Of a stretch of 64,000 nt of DNA, positions 28,200 through 41,471 are shown one piece after another. Within the stretch, counting starts at the first letter, position 1; each line of letters opens with the position of its first letter. The translations under genes were made by a program, and so were the position numbers. Source of the DNA: Chlamydoabsidia padenii (lineage: Eukaryota > Mucoromycota > Mucoromycetes > Mucorales > Cunninghamellaceae). The stretch spans positions 62,001-126,000 of the forward strand of contig JAIWND010000021.1 in assembly GCA_025330725.1 (NCBI GenBank), written 5' to 3'. The notes under the pieces were generated by a model, which was given only the letters and a program-made list of their open reading frames with translations, did not search any database and was not told the origin of the DNA.

Positions 28200-28809
28200 A
28201 TGAACACCTTGTACATCTCAAAATTTCAAATCCCGCGTTTGATGAGATTTCGAATTTCGTTAACAAAATTATTTTCCATTGATGTTATCGAATCAAAATG
28301 TATAATATTTTGTTTTTATCTACTATGAGTTTGAATCTTTTCTTTTATCTGATGAATGAATAGGTGGTGAGGCAGGCTTCAAGGCCACCGCTTACGTAAT
28401 ATTTTCGAACCCCGCCGTTGTGATTTATATAATACATTAAAATTTTTTTTTTGTCAGAATCGACACATCTGAAGACATACGATTCGACGATCGCGGAGTT
28501 CCAATGGTCAGAAGAGCTGGATTAAAGCGGCGAAAGAAACGGAGATCCTCTTTCACATTTAAAGCCCGCTTCTCTGGATAGTTCTACAGCATTCTATTAT
28601 ACTTTCACTTCCCCAAATCATAGACTAGTTAGTAATGAAGCCCTGGAGACAGGTAGAAGTATCCAGAAGACATATAATAGTATAAATACATGTTTACTTT
28701 TATTCAAATAAATATCATCGATCATTTTTATTAACAATCGCTATTTTAAATTTATAAACCCCGACCAATCTGCTATATATACTACCTAGAGATTGACATT
28801 TTCAGTGGA
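27853..28809. other. intergenic region with 65-A homopolymer
   Basis: Holds an uninterrupted run of 65 A (28133-28197), two recurrent motif copies (28224-28237; TTTTCGAACCCCGCC at 28402-28417) and a stretch at about 28457-28700 that, with a single TAA, reads as one frame on +, possibly another gene relic. No intact gene. Confidence 0.4.
28133..28197 (+). repeat. 65-nt poly(A) homopolymer
   Basis: Uninterrupted A run, the longest in the window, preceded by an A/G-rich stretch. It does not follow any gene in the orientation expected of a retrocopied mRNA tail that I can identify. Confidence 0.9.
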
Positions 28810-28892
28810 GGTGAGATGGCCGAGTTGGTCTAAGGCGTCACGTTAAGGCCGTGATCTCTTCGGAGGCGTGGGTTCAAATCCCACTCTCATCA
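28810..28892 (+). tRNA. tRNA-Leu (anticodon AAG)
   Basis: An 83-nt cloverleaf with no intron. Acceptor GGTGAGA pairs with TCTCATC with one G-U at the second pair. The D stem is GCC/GGC. The anticodon stem TCACG/CGTGA closes loop TTAAGGC with anticodon AAG. The long variable arm is typical of Leu, and the T arm is GTGGG-TTCAAAT-CCCAC. Discriminator base A. A T6 terminator follows (about 28896-28902). A 40-bp sequence found again near the other tRNA gene begins 113 nt after the 3' end. Confidence 0.95.
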
Positions 28893-29004
28893 TTCTTTTT
28901 TGAAATTTTTTGTCCGCTTCGGAGTTTGACATCCATTGATACGGGTAAATCTGGTAGATGTTAGATGTATCTTAGGTTCAAAAGTATGTTTTGTATGTAT
29001 TAAG

Positions 29005-29044
29005 GTAGTGAGCACCAGAATCTTTTTGGTTTAAATTCAACCTT
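29005..29044. repeat. 40-bp tRNA-associated repeat, copy A
   Basis: Starts GTAGTGAGCACCAGAATC and ends ATTCAACCTT; matches 45395-45434 at 39 of 40 positions (A/G difference at the middle of the TTTARATT stretch). Lies 112 nt downstream of tRNA-Leu. Flanks on both sides are unrelated between the two copies. Confidence 0.85.
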
Positions 29045-29473
29045 TTGATAGTGTAAAGTGAGGGAAAAAAGAACCAGCTGGATATAGAAACTGGGTATGT
29101 CCATACAAAAAGAAGCCTTAACAAAGGAGAACACCCCACCGTCTACAACACTTTTTTTCCTCTTTACCATCTTGTTTGTTCGTAACAACAAACACAGTGC
29201 ATTTTGGGAAGATATATTTACTACTTTTCACAATAGATGATGATGAATGACTAGAGCATGTATGGAAAGAGAGGGAGCGGGATTTCAATTGTTTTTTTTT
29301 TGCATGAATACCGGAATCTAAAAAAACTAGAAGACAGGACAAAAAGGGTTATTGCACGTTCCCAATGTAATGATGCAGACAATACAACATGATTTGTTTA
29401 TTAGAATACATTTATAAAGTGGATGGGGGAATAAAAGTAACTATTCTATGTGACCCATTGATGTGATTACAGC
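29045..29473. other. intergenic region 3' of P0
   Basis: No gene supported. Contains motif copy GCGGGATTTCAATT at 29277-29290. The P0 polyadenylation region (minus strand) lies at about 29390-29470. Confidence 0.35.
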
Positions 29474-30561
29474 TTAATCAAAGAGACCGAAGCCCATGTC
29501 CTAAAAGGAAAAGATGAGTTAGTATCATTCTGTTTATCATCCGCTTTTAACCCACCGCCTCTAATCAAATACTTACTTCATCTTCAGATTCTTCTTCTTC
29601 AGCAGGAGCAGCTTCTTGAGCAGCACCTTCAGAAGCACCAGCAGCGGCAGCAGGGGCGGCAACAGCGAAAGCTTCAGGGTTTTCGAGGTATTCCTTGATC
29701 TTTTCAGAGCCAGCAAAGGTGTAGTCGGAAGCAACAGAGACAGCCAACAAGTTCTTGTAACCGTTGATGAGAGAGTGAGGAACGGAAGCCAAGGTAGGGT
29801 AACCCACAGCCAAAGAGACAGCAGCGACTTGACGGATAGCAGCCAAGAGGTTGGCGACCAATTGTTCTTCACCGACATCCAGGACTTCAGAGGAGAAGGT
29901 GGAACCTTCATCATAGACTTGGACAACAGACATACCGTAGGTGAAGGGAGAGATACCCAACATGTTCAACAAGGTAGCTTCGGAAGGACCCACACGTTCA
30001 CCAGCTGTGACCAATTGGACATCAGACACGATTTCAATAGTACCACGAGAAATCTTGGTGGGGATACCGAGAGCTTGGAAGAAGGAAGTCTTACCGGGTT
30101 CCATACCAGTGTTACCACCGGGGACAACAACATCGCTAGGAGCAACAGCATTAGCACGAGCAGGAGCAGCGACCTAAATGATATGTGTAGATTAGTATCA
30201 GTAGCCTTATCACACCATTACTCCCTTTTTTTTTTTTCCTGTTTCTACTTACACGGTTGGAGAGAATCTTTTCACGGATTTCCTTCAAGTCATTGTTGGT
30301 GAAGACGAAACCAATGTTACCCTTGACGTGAGGCAAGAGACGTTCGAATTCGGGACGTTCGGCAACAAAGGTCTTCAAGGCACGACGGACCATGGTGTTC
30401 TTACCCATCAAGACAACACCTTCACCACGGAGAGAGTGACGAATTTGGTGCATTTGGTTGGAGCTGACATTATCGACGTTGACGATAAAGATGGAGCTGT
30501 AGGTGTCCAAGTATTCCTTGAGACGGAGGAAGTAGTTTTCTTTGGCTTCTCGCTTCGACAT
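29474..30561 (-). CDS. RPP0: 60S acidic ribosomal protein P0 (uL10)
   Basis: Three coding exons on minus (30561-30253, 30173-29577, 29500-29474) encode 310 aa. P0 anchors the P1/P2 stalk that recruits translation factors. Seen: N-terminal uL10 domain ([28 protein letters not shown]), the [11 protein letters not shown] insert, the P1/P2-binding helices, and the Ala/Glu-rich hinge ending [12 protein letters not shown], the universal P-protein tail that binds GTPase factors. The final nine codons, including that tail and the stop, form their own exon. Divergent with RVB1; start codons are 283 bp apart. Confidence 0.97.
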
Positions 30562-30596
30562 GATGTATATACTGTTCGAGGACTTTTAAAGAAGTG

Positions 30597-30662
30597 CTAC
30601 ATATATAAATAAATCATATTAAGTATGGATGGATGGATGGATGGATGGATGGATGAATTTAC
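30597..30662 (-). other. probable 5'-UTR intron of P0 with (CCAT)n
   Basis: On the minus strand a donor (AAAAAG followed by GTAAAT) at 30662 and an acceptor (TATATATGTAG) ending at 30597 define a 66-nt intron ending 35 nt before the P0 start codon. Seven CCAT units (GGAT on +, about 30627-30655) begin just after the donor. Inferred from splice signals only. Confidence 0.5.
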
Positions 30663-30722
30663 CTTTTTGAGTGAAAGAAAAAAAAGGAAAAATGACATTC
30701 ACGCAGAAGGGGAGGGGGGTAT

Positions 30723-30737
30723 TTTTCAAATCCCGCC
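30723..30737. promoter_or_regulatory. TTTTTCAAATCCCGCC motif between P0 and RVB1
   Basis: Best-conserved copy of the window-wide motif, in the divergent promoter region of two highly conserved housekeeping genes, about 110 nt upstream of the RVB1 start and 60 nt upstream of the inferred P0 leader intron. Confidence 0.5.
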
Positions 30738-30844
30738 CGCTGTGACCGGTCCAGTTTGGCTTTACAAAAAAATTTGGCGCGCTACCCTTTTTTGTTGTTT
30801 CTCTTTTCTTTTTTTACGTTTACAGAAATCTTGGATAATCAATC

Positions 30845-32676
<1,832 letters not shown>

Positions 32677-33380
32677 ATATGTTTATTTTATTTTTTTACC
32701 TTGTACACCCCTCATTGATTCTATCTGTCTCATCATTATTATTAACTGCATCCCTCTTCCTCCCCTTCCTCAATTATCTATATAAAATAAATAAATAAAC
32801 ATTTGGGTCGCTCTGTGCGCCATGGTCAATTATACTTGGTGGATGATGTGTGTGGATGCGTTTTCATGCAGATCGCATGAGTTTCGAATCCCGACTGACT
32901 TTTTTTGGGGGATGATAAAACAATAGAGTAGGAATATGTATGTTGTATATAACTCGATCATCAGTAAACTCATACCAGTAGCATCTTTTAACATAATCAT
33001 AGCGCTCTTTTGTTTTATCATGTAAAAGTAGAAGGGGGTTTTCTTTTTACCTGGGTGGCACTTTGATAATGTCCAGTATTTCAACTCCCACCGATGAGAT
33101 TTTACATGGTTGATAATACTATCTAATGACAAAAAAAAAAGGATACCAAAGTCAATAAAGAACATGTAGGTGGCACAATATGGTGGTGACCACGCATTGA
33201 TTTGGTATTGTCGGGTTTTAAAGTTGACTTTTTTTTTCATTTTCAAGGAGCCGCCAACTTGAAATTTGACTCTTCTTCTTTCTTTCACTCTTCATTCCAA
33301 CCACTTATCTCAGGGGTATCTTTTATATAATATCAAAAAGGTAACAACATAATAACAAAAACCTAAAGGTACTTGTAGAT
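32677..33380. other. intergenic region
   Basis: No supported gene; a 152-codon minus frame over 32830-33288 has no recognisable protein character. Motif copy GTTTCGAATCCCGAC at 32881-32894. Confidence 0.35.
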
Positions 33381-33840
33381 TAACAGAACATGTCTTTTTG
33401 TAGATTGAACCGCTTCGTTTGATGGTCGTCCACATGAGTTAGGTAATCTACTGGGTGACTGTACTGTACATTCCCTTTTATACTAATTATACCACCTTCT
33501 TTTATAGTTTGTTTGAATGGTTTTACCGTTCTGCCCTCTTGGAATAGTGGTAAGTCCCCCCTTTCTAATCAAAAATGTGGTTTGGGCCTGACTGTATTAA
33601 ATTTAATGTTGCATGTAGTAATGATCATGGTGGGTGGGTTATACTGCCAATGAAAGTCAGATACCAAAAGGTAACAAGTCATCTTTTTATTGATACTCAT
33701 TTTTTTGTCGATCTTAATTGGACATACTCATCACAACGATCATAAACCTAAGTGGATCCTCTTTTAATTATGGTTAGGCCTATCCATCAAGGTGACACGG
33801 GGACATTGAATGAAATGGGGATTATCAGGTAAAGTCTAAC
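33381..33840 (+). pseudogene. possible gene relic of short exons
   Basis: Short exon-like pieces bounded by good splice signals: FDGRPHEL (one frame off from its upstream part) to a donor near 33440; CLNGFTVLPSWNS to GTAAGT near 33550; NDHGGWVILPMKVRYQK to GTAACA near 33670; and a last piece ending in CAGGTAAAG near 33831 with in-frame stops. The pattern suggests a decayed gene, but pieces are short and I do not recognise them. Confidence 0.25.
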
Positions 33841-34594
33841 AATGTTTATTATAGGTATAAAGGGCCCAATGACAATATATTAAAAAACCAGTGCACAATA
33901 CAATTAGATATAGTCACCCATTTTTAATTAGTTACCTTATTATATTTGTAGTCAACCATCCACTTGCTGTCATTCACTCCTTTATCTTACTCATACACAT
34001 CTCCTATTTATATTCATCCATATCTCGTTTAACTAACCCTATGAATGCAATAAATAATTATCATTGATACTCAAACTAAACACATGCTTATTTTTCTAAT
34101 ATTAAAATAAACACTAACATGTTATCCATCCTGTAGGGCCTTGGAAAGGGGAACGATGTAATATTTCTTTTTTGGAAAGAGGCCCGACCATTTCGGAGTT
34201 GTAAATTTATCCATTGTGTCTCGTCAAACCCCCCCTCCAGTTTCTCCTATAATGTACATACTCGATATGTTTTGATTGGCTTGAGTACGCCGAAACAATG
34301 AAGACCTACATGACTTTTTTTTTTTTTTGTTTATTCAAACTGTATCAAGGGATTAAAAAAAAAAAAAAAAAAAAAGAAGGGGATGATCCCTTTACTGGAA
34401 TAGTTTAGTCAACAAGCAAGATGAAATTGAGTTTGTGTCGCACCAGAAATTGATATTTGTACAAGGAGACTATAGACCGCCAAAAAAAAAAAAAAAAAAA
34501 AAGCCAATAGAAAGAGGAAATTTCCTTCATGTCCTTTTTTTCTCTTCTCTTTTTCTTTTTTCTTTTCACTTTTTATTTTTATTGAATCAATGCT
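33841..34594. other. intergenic region upstream of RapGAP gene
   Basis: AT-rich with poly(A) runs near 34353-34375 and 34482-34502 and a pyrimidine-rich stretch just before the next start. No coding support. Confidence 0.35.
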
Positions 34595-34629
34595 ATGATC
34601 ACAACGGATTCAGCACAAGACGAGGTACC

Positions 34630-34669
<40 letters not shown>

Positions 34670-37368
34670 CCCATCAAATTCCACCAACGTCTCACCCACT
34701 CGTTTTCGATTAGAACATCATCATCATCATCGCTCCAACGTAGTCACTCGACCAGTCAACGCACCATGCCATGGCGGCAATCCGCCACCCCCTCAGCACA
34801 ACGAAAACAAAACATCATGGAGAAAGAATTACCACGGGTACCTCGATCAACAACACCATTGGATCGTTTACATGATGCGTCACCAACACCAAGGGAATTC
34901 CATGCCTGGATCAGTGATTATCTCCTTCCTTTATCCAAAACCAATCAACCCGTTTCCCCAAGCAAGCTGGTTATTGCCAAGGAATGTTTGCTTCGTTATT
35001 TGGATAATGTAGATCATGAATCATTTGAACACACCATCTTGTTGAAAAATCAGACAAGGAGTATTGAAATCCCGACACAATCTTCATTTCCCGACTTGGC
35101 GGATATTTTGAAAGTAAGTTGGGGGCCACTCCTCTCTTTTTCTTCTCATCCATTTTTTTTTTTTTCCTATCATAGTCCTTACTACGTATCCTCACAGCAC
35201 TCAAACCAACCATCTATTACAAACCTACCTTGACACAATTGACGGAATCAGCTTCACTTTATATTTTGGAAGTGCCACGTCTGTCAACACGACCTGATTA
35301 CGATACTTCAATATGGCCGGTCCATCTTGCACTCAACACTCACTGGTTTCGCAACTATTTTTGTGGGAAGGATTATACAACACTAGTGGTACCAATCAAC
35401 AAGACAAAAACGAATAGTGGTCGGGCATCTTTAACAACAATGTATGCTTTTGTCACCGCCATACAAGAACCAGCAACTACTGATATCTCCAACGATAGTA
35501 GTGTCAACAATGATAATAACTTTGTTTCAACTATTGAACCTAGTCAATACCGCTTGATTATTCGCCACCCCAAGGTAAGATACTAAAGATGAAACCAACA
35601 ACCTAAACAAACACCTTCGCTGTATCCACTAGTATGCCACCATGCGTTACCTTGTCACCAGTACGCAAATACAAGACTATCTCGCCAAAAAGAATCTTTC
35701 ATCTTCAGGAAGAACCGGATCACCAAAACCACCGTTCAAACAACAACGTCGGTCAATACGAACCAATAACCAACAACATTTGATATCAGCAGCCATCTTG
35801 ACTGTCCGCCCCGAATTCGATATGACCAAAGCCGTCTACTTGTCTGCCAATACCAGTAATGATCTCGAAAAAGAGTTGCTCCGATTGGATGGGATAGAGG
35901 TAATATGCTACATATATAAAACCCTGTTTTTTGATGTTATTGTTTATTATTAGATACCTCCTGCATACAAATTTGGGATTCTAAATATTAAGGAAGGTCA
36001 AACAAAAGAAGAAGAATGGTTCTCAAATACTGGTTTGACTGACTCTTTTGATCACTTCTTGTCAATGGTGGGTACTCGGATCGAACTAAAAGGTTATGAA
36101 GGTTATACAGCTGGACTGGATACTAAAAGTAAGTAGTTTAATTTAAATTCAATGATGCACGCAAAACTGATCTCTTTATATATATAGCTGGTGAAACCGG
36201 TGATTCCACGGTGATCTCTCAATGGAAAGAATACAATATCATGTATCATGTTGCTGCCTTGATGCCTCTCCACCAAAATGATAAACAACAAGTACAACGA
36301 AAACGATACATCGGGAATGGTAAGTTCAGAAAACTGGATCACAAATGAAAGGACGGACTTAATACTTACCAGTGATGGACTGTAGATATTGTATGTCTTG
36401 TTTTTTTGGAAGGCAATGCAACATTTGATCCCAAGGCCATTCGATCAAAATTCTTGCATGTTTATATTGTAGTACGACTCGAAACAATTAATCAATCACA
36501 CAGATGGAGGTAATAAAAAAAAGGGGGGGGGAGATATACTCATAAAGAAACTAACCACTTTATATGTAGAGTGGAAGTGATACGAAAGAATAACGTGCCT
36601 GAATTTGGACCACCATTACCGAATCCACCAGTATTTTATGACGATCAGATTCTACAAAAGTTTTTAACCGTCAAATGTAAGTAAAGAGCACAGGAAAAAA
36701 AAAGGGGGGGAGGGTGAGGGGAAAGCTTAACTTTTTTTTTTTTTATTCTAGTGGTCAGCGCCGAAAATGCAGCCCTCAAATGTGATAATTTCTCCATACC
36801 GAACAACCGTGCACGTGCTGGGATCATTGAAGGCATGGTGGAAAAAGTATTGGCTCAAGAAAACATGGATAATACGACACCAACAAGACCAAAATCATCC
36901 AATGGTGGTGACCGATTCTCACGCAACTCACTTCGAAGTATCCGATCCAATCCTGATACGTCTTTATTCAGTGATCATGAACCACCTATTCCCTCACCTA
37001 CTCGATCAACCATGTTACAGGATCTCAAGAAATTTGCGTTACGAAGAGCACCCACATTGTCACCCCATCGATCTACCACTGATGAATATACCAACTCTGA
37101 ATCACATCATGGTAAGAAAGAAGTGACTATAATAATAATAAAATCATCATGTTAATTTTTTTTTTTTATTACTATAGATGAACCAATGATTCAACGATCC
37201 TTCTTGGCCGCCAAAGCAAAATCACCCTTCTTCAAATCATCTTCTGCACCTACACCAACCACCTCACAACCTACTGATGGACTTCGGCACAAGACACAAA
37301 ACCTTATGATCAATGTGGTGGGAAGAAGGACGACGACAAGACCTGTAGTTACCACTGTATCTGACTAG
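34595..37368 (+). CDS. Rap/Ran GTPase-activating domain protein (RapGAP)
   Basis: Nine exons (34595-35113, 35176-35574, 35633-35899, 35954-36128, 36188-36319, 36386-36509, 36570-36676, 36752-37111, 37178-37368) encode 757 aa. The N terminus has a poly-Q tract (12-13 Q, about residues 14-26) and is Ser-rich. The central part holds a Rap_GAP domain at about 390-570: GTRIELKGYEGYTAGLD, YNIMYHVAALMPL, RKRYIGNDIVCLVFLEG and SKFLHVYIVVRL. The IGND asparagine (about residue 497) matches the catalytic asparagine thumb of Rap1GAP, so it should activate GTP hydrolysis by a Rap/Ras-like GTPase. The C-terminal ~180 residues are disordered and Ser/Thr/Pro-rich. Confidence 0.88.
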
Positions 37369-37700
37369 TGGCTCTTCACATGAACTTGGCCCCTCTTCCA
37401 TAATCTATCTACATCCTTCTTATTCATTGTATTCCCCTCCCTTTCCCCTATTTGAAAATTACTTTTGCCTCCTCTCTCTCTCTCTCTCTCTCTATCTCTT
37501 CCTTTGTATACAAAGAATAAAAAATATAATCTTATTTTGTCTACTCTTGTCTTTTTTAAATGTTGTGTGGGCACCGGCGGGGATTCCATTAAAAATCGGC
37601 GATTGAATCTGCATTTTTTTTTTTTTTTTTTTTGTCTTAAAAGGTCGGGCGGTTGCTCAACCCTTTTTTTTTCTTTCCTTCTTTTTTCTCAACACATCAG
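37369..37700. other. intergenic region and uS8 leader
   Basis: A (TC)n run (37469-37492) and T-tracts; GGCGGGGATTCC near 37576 is a diverged motif copy about 230 nt before the uS8 start. No gene. Confidence 0.35.
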
Positions 37701-37804
37701 GTACGTACACATTCTATCCATCCATCCATCCACCCATCCATCCATCCCTTTATGTAAATTTAATTTGGATACTAATTCATTTTCTTTTTTATTGTTACCC
37801 ATAG
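37701..37804 (+). other. probable 5'-UTR intron of uS8 with (CCAT)n
   Basis: Donor CATCAG/GTACGT at 37701 and acceptor ACCCATAG at 37804 leave only ACAAC before the start codon. CCAT units occupy about 37715-37747. Yeast RPS22B also has a 5'-UTR intron besides its coding intron. Confidence 0.6.
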
Positions 37805-37809
37805 ACAAC

Positions 37810-38508
37810 ATGAGAGTTTCCGTCTTGAACGACTGCTTGAACAACATCAACAATGCCGAACGTCGTGGTAAGCGTCAAGTCCTTATCCGTCCTTCCTCCA
37901 AGGTCATTGTCAAGTTCTTGTGCGTTATGCAAAAGCATGGTAAGTCATTTTATATATATATATATATATTTATGTGGCGGGTGTATATAATCCAGGTATA
38001 ACTGGTGCTGCAGTGCTTTATACTACATTGCAGCGCTTTTAGAACTTTGGTAGATCAACTATTGTTTGTGATTCCATCATTATCTTTTATGTCGTCTTCT
38101 TCATCATCATTATCTAAATGTACCTCTAATACATGCGGATGATGATGATGGGGGGCATTACTTTTAATGATATAAACGAAAACGATTGGATCTAAACAAC
38201 AAAAGGATGCGGGACTATAGTATGGTAACTAACTTGATATTATTATAGGTTACATTGGTGAATTCGAAGAAATCGATGACCATCGTTCCGGTAAGATCGT
38301 TATCCAACTCAACGGTCGTTTGAACAAGTGTGGTGTCATCTCTCCTCGCTTCAACATCAAGATTGCTGAACTCGAAAAGTGGACCCAAAACTTGTTGCCT
38401 TCTCGTCAATTCGGTCACCTCGTCTTGACCACCTCTGCTGGTATCATGGATCATGAAGAAGCTCGTCGCAAGCATGCTGGTGGCAAGATCCTTGGTTTCT
38501 TCTACTAG
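37810..38508 (+). CDS. RPS22: 40S ribosomal protein uS8 (S22/S15a)
   Basis: Two coding exons (37810-37939, 38249-38508) encode 129 aa, one residue shorter than the usual 130. Seen: [69 protein letters not shown] and the terminal [11 protein letters not shown]. uS8 binds the central domain of 18S rRNA. The 309-nt coding intron is unusually long for this genome and appears to host a structured RNA. Confidence 0.97.
37992..38204 (+). ncRNA. candidate H/ACA snoRNA in the uS8 intron (snR44-like position)
   Basis: Within the 309-nt intron there are two hairpins and both H/ACA boxes in order. Hairpin 1 has a 12-bp upper stem (38004-38015 with 38026-38037, some G-U) with a 10-nt loop, an internal loop, and a short basal stem (CCAGGT with ACTTTGG). 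It is followed by a hinge AGATCA (38052-38057), fitting ANANNA. Hairpin 2 is built on CATCATCAT with ATGATGATG and ATGTA with TACAT. ACA lies at 38196-38198 or 38199-38201, three nt from the inferred end. Yeast RPS22B hosts H/ACA snoRNA snR44 in its coding intron. Pseudouridylation target not determined. Confidence 0.5.
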
Positions 38509-38841
38509 ATCTCCTATGTATTTAGTTTAGTTTATTTATAGCCTTCATGGTGTTAAATTCATACAATAACTATTACTCCATTGTCATCTTTTTAATAAAA
38601 ACCTAAATTCATCTTTTTTTTTTTTTTTTTAATAACATGTATGTCTTTTGTCTTGATTGTGCTGTGCATGATTTTGATCTTGGATGATCATTCAATCACT
38701 TGATCATCTTTAGTGCAGGTACCTTTCTGTTTTGTTGCTGCCCCACATTTTAAATCCCGTTCAGGCAATCAATCAATAAAAGATGAGCAAGCCCAATTTT
38801 TTTTTTTTTTTTTTCTTGTTCTTTTTTTAATCCCTTCACTA
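38509..38841. other. intergenic region
   Basis: uS8 3' region, then motif copy TTTTAAATCCCGTTC at 38748-38762, about 90 nt before the next start, and a T-tract (38799-38814). Confidence 0.35.
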
Positions 38842-40189
38842 ATGCCAGCCTCTTCACCAACTTATCGATCAGTACCTCTGGATGATACCACTCGATCTGT
38901 TATAAAGGTGCGGAAACATTCAACCTCATTTGTTGCAGCCATAATGCTTATTATATGTATTATCTCTTTTGTTTTACAAACAGAATTGGCACAATATGTC
39001 CAAAAGACATCCAATTACCAAAAACCATACTTTATATTGTAAGTGAAACGACAAAATGAAACAATAAATTCTAACAATAAACTTTATTGGGGGGTTGTTT
39101 TTTTTAATTTTGTCTACAAGATATATAGGACATGCCTGTTACATATTAATGATACCCATTCAATTTAGTGTCGAATGTATCAATACCCGATGGTTTGCTC
39201 CACAACGACAAGAAAAACCTAGCTGGAAACAACATGTAAAGGATACTGTAGGATATTGCCGGAAACAATGCGAACGCTCTGTCTTTGAACTACAAGACAG
39301 GGTCCAAGGTCAACAACAACAACAAGATACTTTTTTTATCCTACGCACCGGTCTGCTCTTATCGATTCTCTTTACGATCCCTGCCTATCTTTGGTACCTC
39401 AGTGTCAATCTGATTAGCATGTCGACATTAACGGTGATCTTTAACACGGGGTGCTTTTGGGCTTATCTCTTCTCCATCCTCATGTTGGGTGATGCTGTGC
39501 GAGTATCGAAATTCCTGGCCGTGGGGTTATCTGTCCTCGGTGTGGCTGTCATGGCTTTTGGTCCTGAACAAGACGATCATGGGAAAGACGCTCAACTATC
39601 TGCGTCTTCTTCTTTCTCATCCATGCTTGGTCTGGCGGTTGCTGTGGTGGCGGCGTTAACTTATGGCTTTTATGAAGTAAAAAAAAAAAGGGGGGGAAGA
39701 GTCTATCTATACTTATCTTTTCTCTCTCTCTCTCTCTTCATTACTTAGGTATTTTATAAAAAGTATGCTACACCATCTCGTCCCTCTGTTCTTTTTGCAA
39801 ATATGGTGACTGGTGGAATTGGTGCGATGACATTGTTAGTACTCTGGATCCCTCTCCCGATATTACACTATACTGGAGTGGAGACGTTTGAATGGCCCGA
39901 CCAACATACGTTTGCAATGATCATGGCAATTGGATCCATGAGCGTTGTGTACAATGCTAGTATGATGTGTGTGATTGCATTGGTGAATCCTGTGTTTGCC
40001 GCGGTAGGTGTCTTGTTGACTATTCCTGTAGTGGCAGTGACGGATATGGCGATCACGGGTATCCCTCTTCCGTGGACAACCGTACTGGGTAGCATCTTCA
40101 TCTTGGTCGGCTTTGTTATCCTTAATCGACAAATCGCCAATGAACAAGTGGACGATCCCGTGGATGTGGATCACCCTTCCTTAGTTTAG
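38842..40189 (+). CDS. DMT-superfamily transporter (SLC35F5-like/EamA)
   Basis: Three exons (38842-39038, 39121-39676, 39749-40189) encode 397 aa with about ten hydrophobic helices in two EamA-like halves. The N terminus is polar, helix 1 starts near residue 30, and a charged Q-rich loop (about 95-145) divides helices 2 and 3. Signature regions: YLWYLSVNLISMSTLTVIFN with the conserved polar pair in helix, VFKVGLSVLG-like stretch KFLAVGLSVLGVAVMAFG, and VVYNASMMCVIALVNPVFAA in the second half. It resembles the SLC35F/yeast Thi74-YML018C group of vacuolar or endomembrane carriers; substrate unknown. Confidence 0.82.
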
Positions 40190-40439
40190 ATTACCATTTA
40201 GGATATAGAGTAGACATATATATATATATCGTTTTTTGTTGTTGTTGTTGTTGTTGTTTACAAACTAATAAACTATTACCAATGATTGTCTTCTCTTTAA
40301 ACGTTGTGTAAAAAAGTAAACAAATAAAAAATAAAAAATAAAAAGAACGGGGGCATGAAATAGGTACATACAATACAAGGATACAAAGGACGTGTAGATA
40401 AAAGACAGTGTATAATGTAGATACATTATTAGATCACCC
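40190..40439. other. intergenic region
   Basis: 3' region of the DMT gene; (GTT)n at about 40236-40259. No gene. Confidence 0.35.
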
Positions 40440-40935
40440 GACTCTCGAAAGCCTTTTTGCGCACGGGAAGTGTGGACGGGATTTTAGAAGAGCATTACTC
40501 GCTCAATGGTTAACGGATGCTAATGATTAAAGTGGCCATGTGGACACTATGGTATATTTCCAACACACTTTACCGCAAACCCCAAGCCCCAAGACTCTTG
40601 GGTCAGTCATTCCAAGTTTGCAACGACCTTTACCTGTCATTTGAGAGACAAAGAGGAACCAGACTTCATTTTCAAAACCCGCCTGCCTCTACCAAGATTT
40701 GGAAAGGGCATTACTCGCTCCATTGTCAACAGATGCTAATGATTAAAGTGGCCATGTAAACACTATGACATATTTCCAACATACTTTACCGCAAAAGCCA
40801 AGCTCCAAGACTCTTGTGTCGGTCAGTCCTCTAATGAACTATACCTGCCCTTTGCGACGAAAGATTATTTTCCATGTAGACGAAAGGAAACTTCATTTTC
40901 AAACGCCGAAAACCAAAATTCCCTGCGTCTAGCAA
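40440..40935. repeat. two tandem ~216-bp repeat units
   Basis: Two units with a period of 216 bp (GATGCTAATGATTAAAGTGG at 40516 and 40732). Each unit contains ATTACTCGCTC, ATGCTAATGATTAAAGTG, TATTTCCAACAYACTTTACC, a GACTCTTG-GTCAGTC block and ends with TTCATTTTCAAA followed by a CCGCC/CGCC block. The same family forms the array at 59.2-60.3 kb. No coding capacity. Confidence 0.8.
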
Positions 40936-41471
40936 CTCCTCCTTATCGACATCCTGGTAAGTTTACTTTTAATTGATACTAACTGAAAAAAAGGAAGATG
41001 TGGTTCTTAAAATCCATCCTCTATACTGCGTACTTTACTCCCAGAACCATTCAGAACATGTCGGCGTTTAAATACAAAACGGTGGTTTGCATAGAACATT
41101 GTAATTTTTTTTCCAACAAGTGGTTTCTTGGTTTAGAGGTATAAATCTATAAGGATAAAAGAGTACTAAATGGTACTAATCGTCGTGAAAGCCCAGACAA
41201 GGATGGCCTGGTACTCCCCAAGAAGATCAATCGTAGTTTCAATAGGTGCATTCACAACAACAATAACAGCAATAGGTATCAACTTTTTTACCAAAGAAGA
41301 AGCAATCATCCTTTTTTTTTTTTTTTTATCGAGCTACGTTACATCTACCATTACGAGTCCGTGTTCCATAAGCAACATCATTTTATTAAAGTAATTAACC
41401 ATTTTCTATACTATCACTATCCAATATCCGGTTTCTTGATACATGTGCCGAGCATTGAGGGTGGTTTTTTT
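40936..41471. other. intergenic region
   Basis: No supported gene. Contains T-tracts (41310-41327) and short frames without protein character. Confidence 0.3.

Noticed and set aside
28224..28237. The recurrent TTTCAAATCCCG motif as a Pol III B box or tRNA-derived SINE fragment
   Set aside because: Some copies resemble a B box (TTCAAATCC), but others have G or A at the invariant C (TTGAAATCCCG, TTTAAATCCCG), and no A box or tRNA-like body accompanies them.
29616..30302. 228-codon plus-strand frame at the P0 locus
   Set aside because: It is antisense to the strongly conserved P0 coding exons and reflects their codon bias.
32830..33288. 152-codon minus-strand frame
   Set aside because: No protein-like character, no splice or promoter context, and it includes a recurrent-motif copy typical of intergenic DNA.
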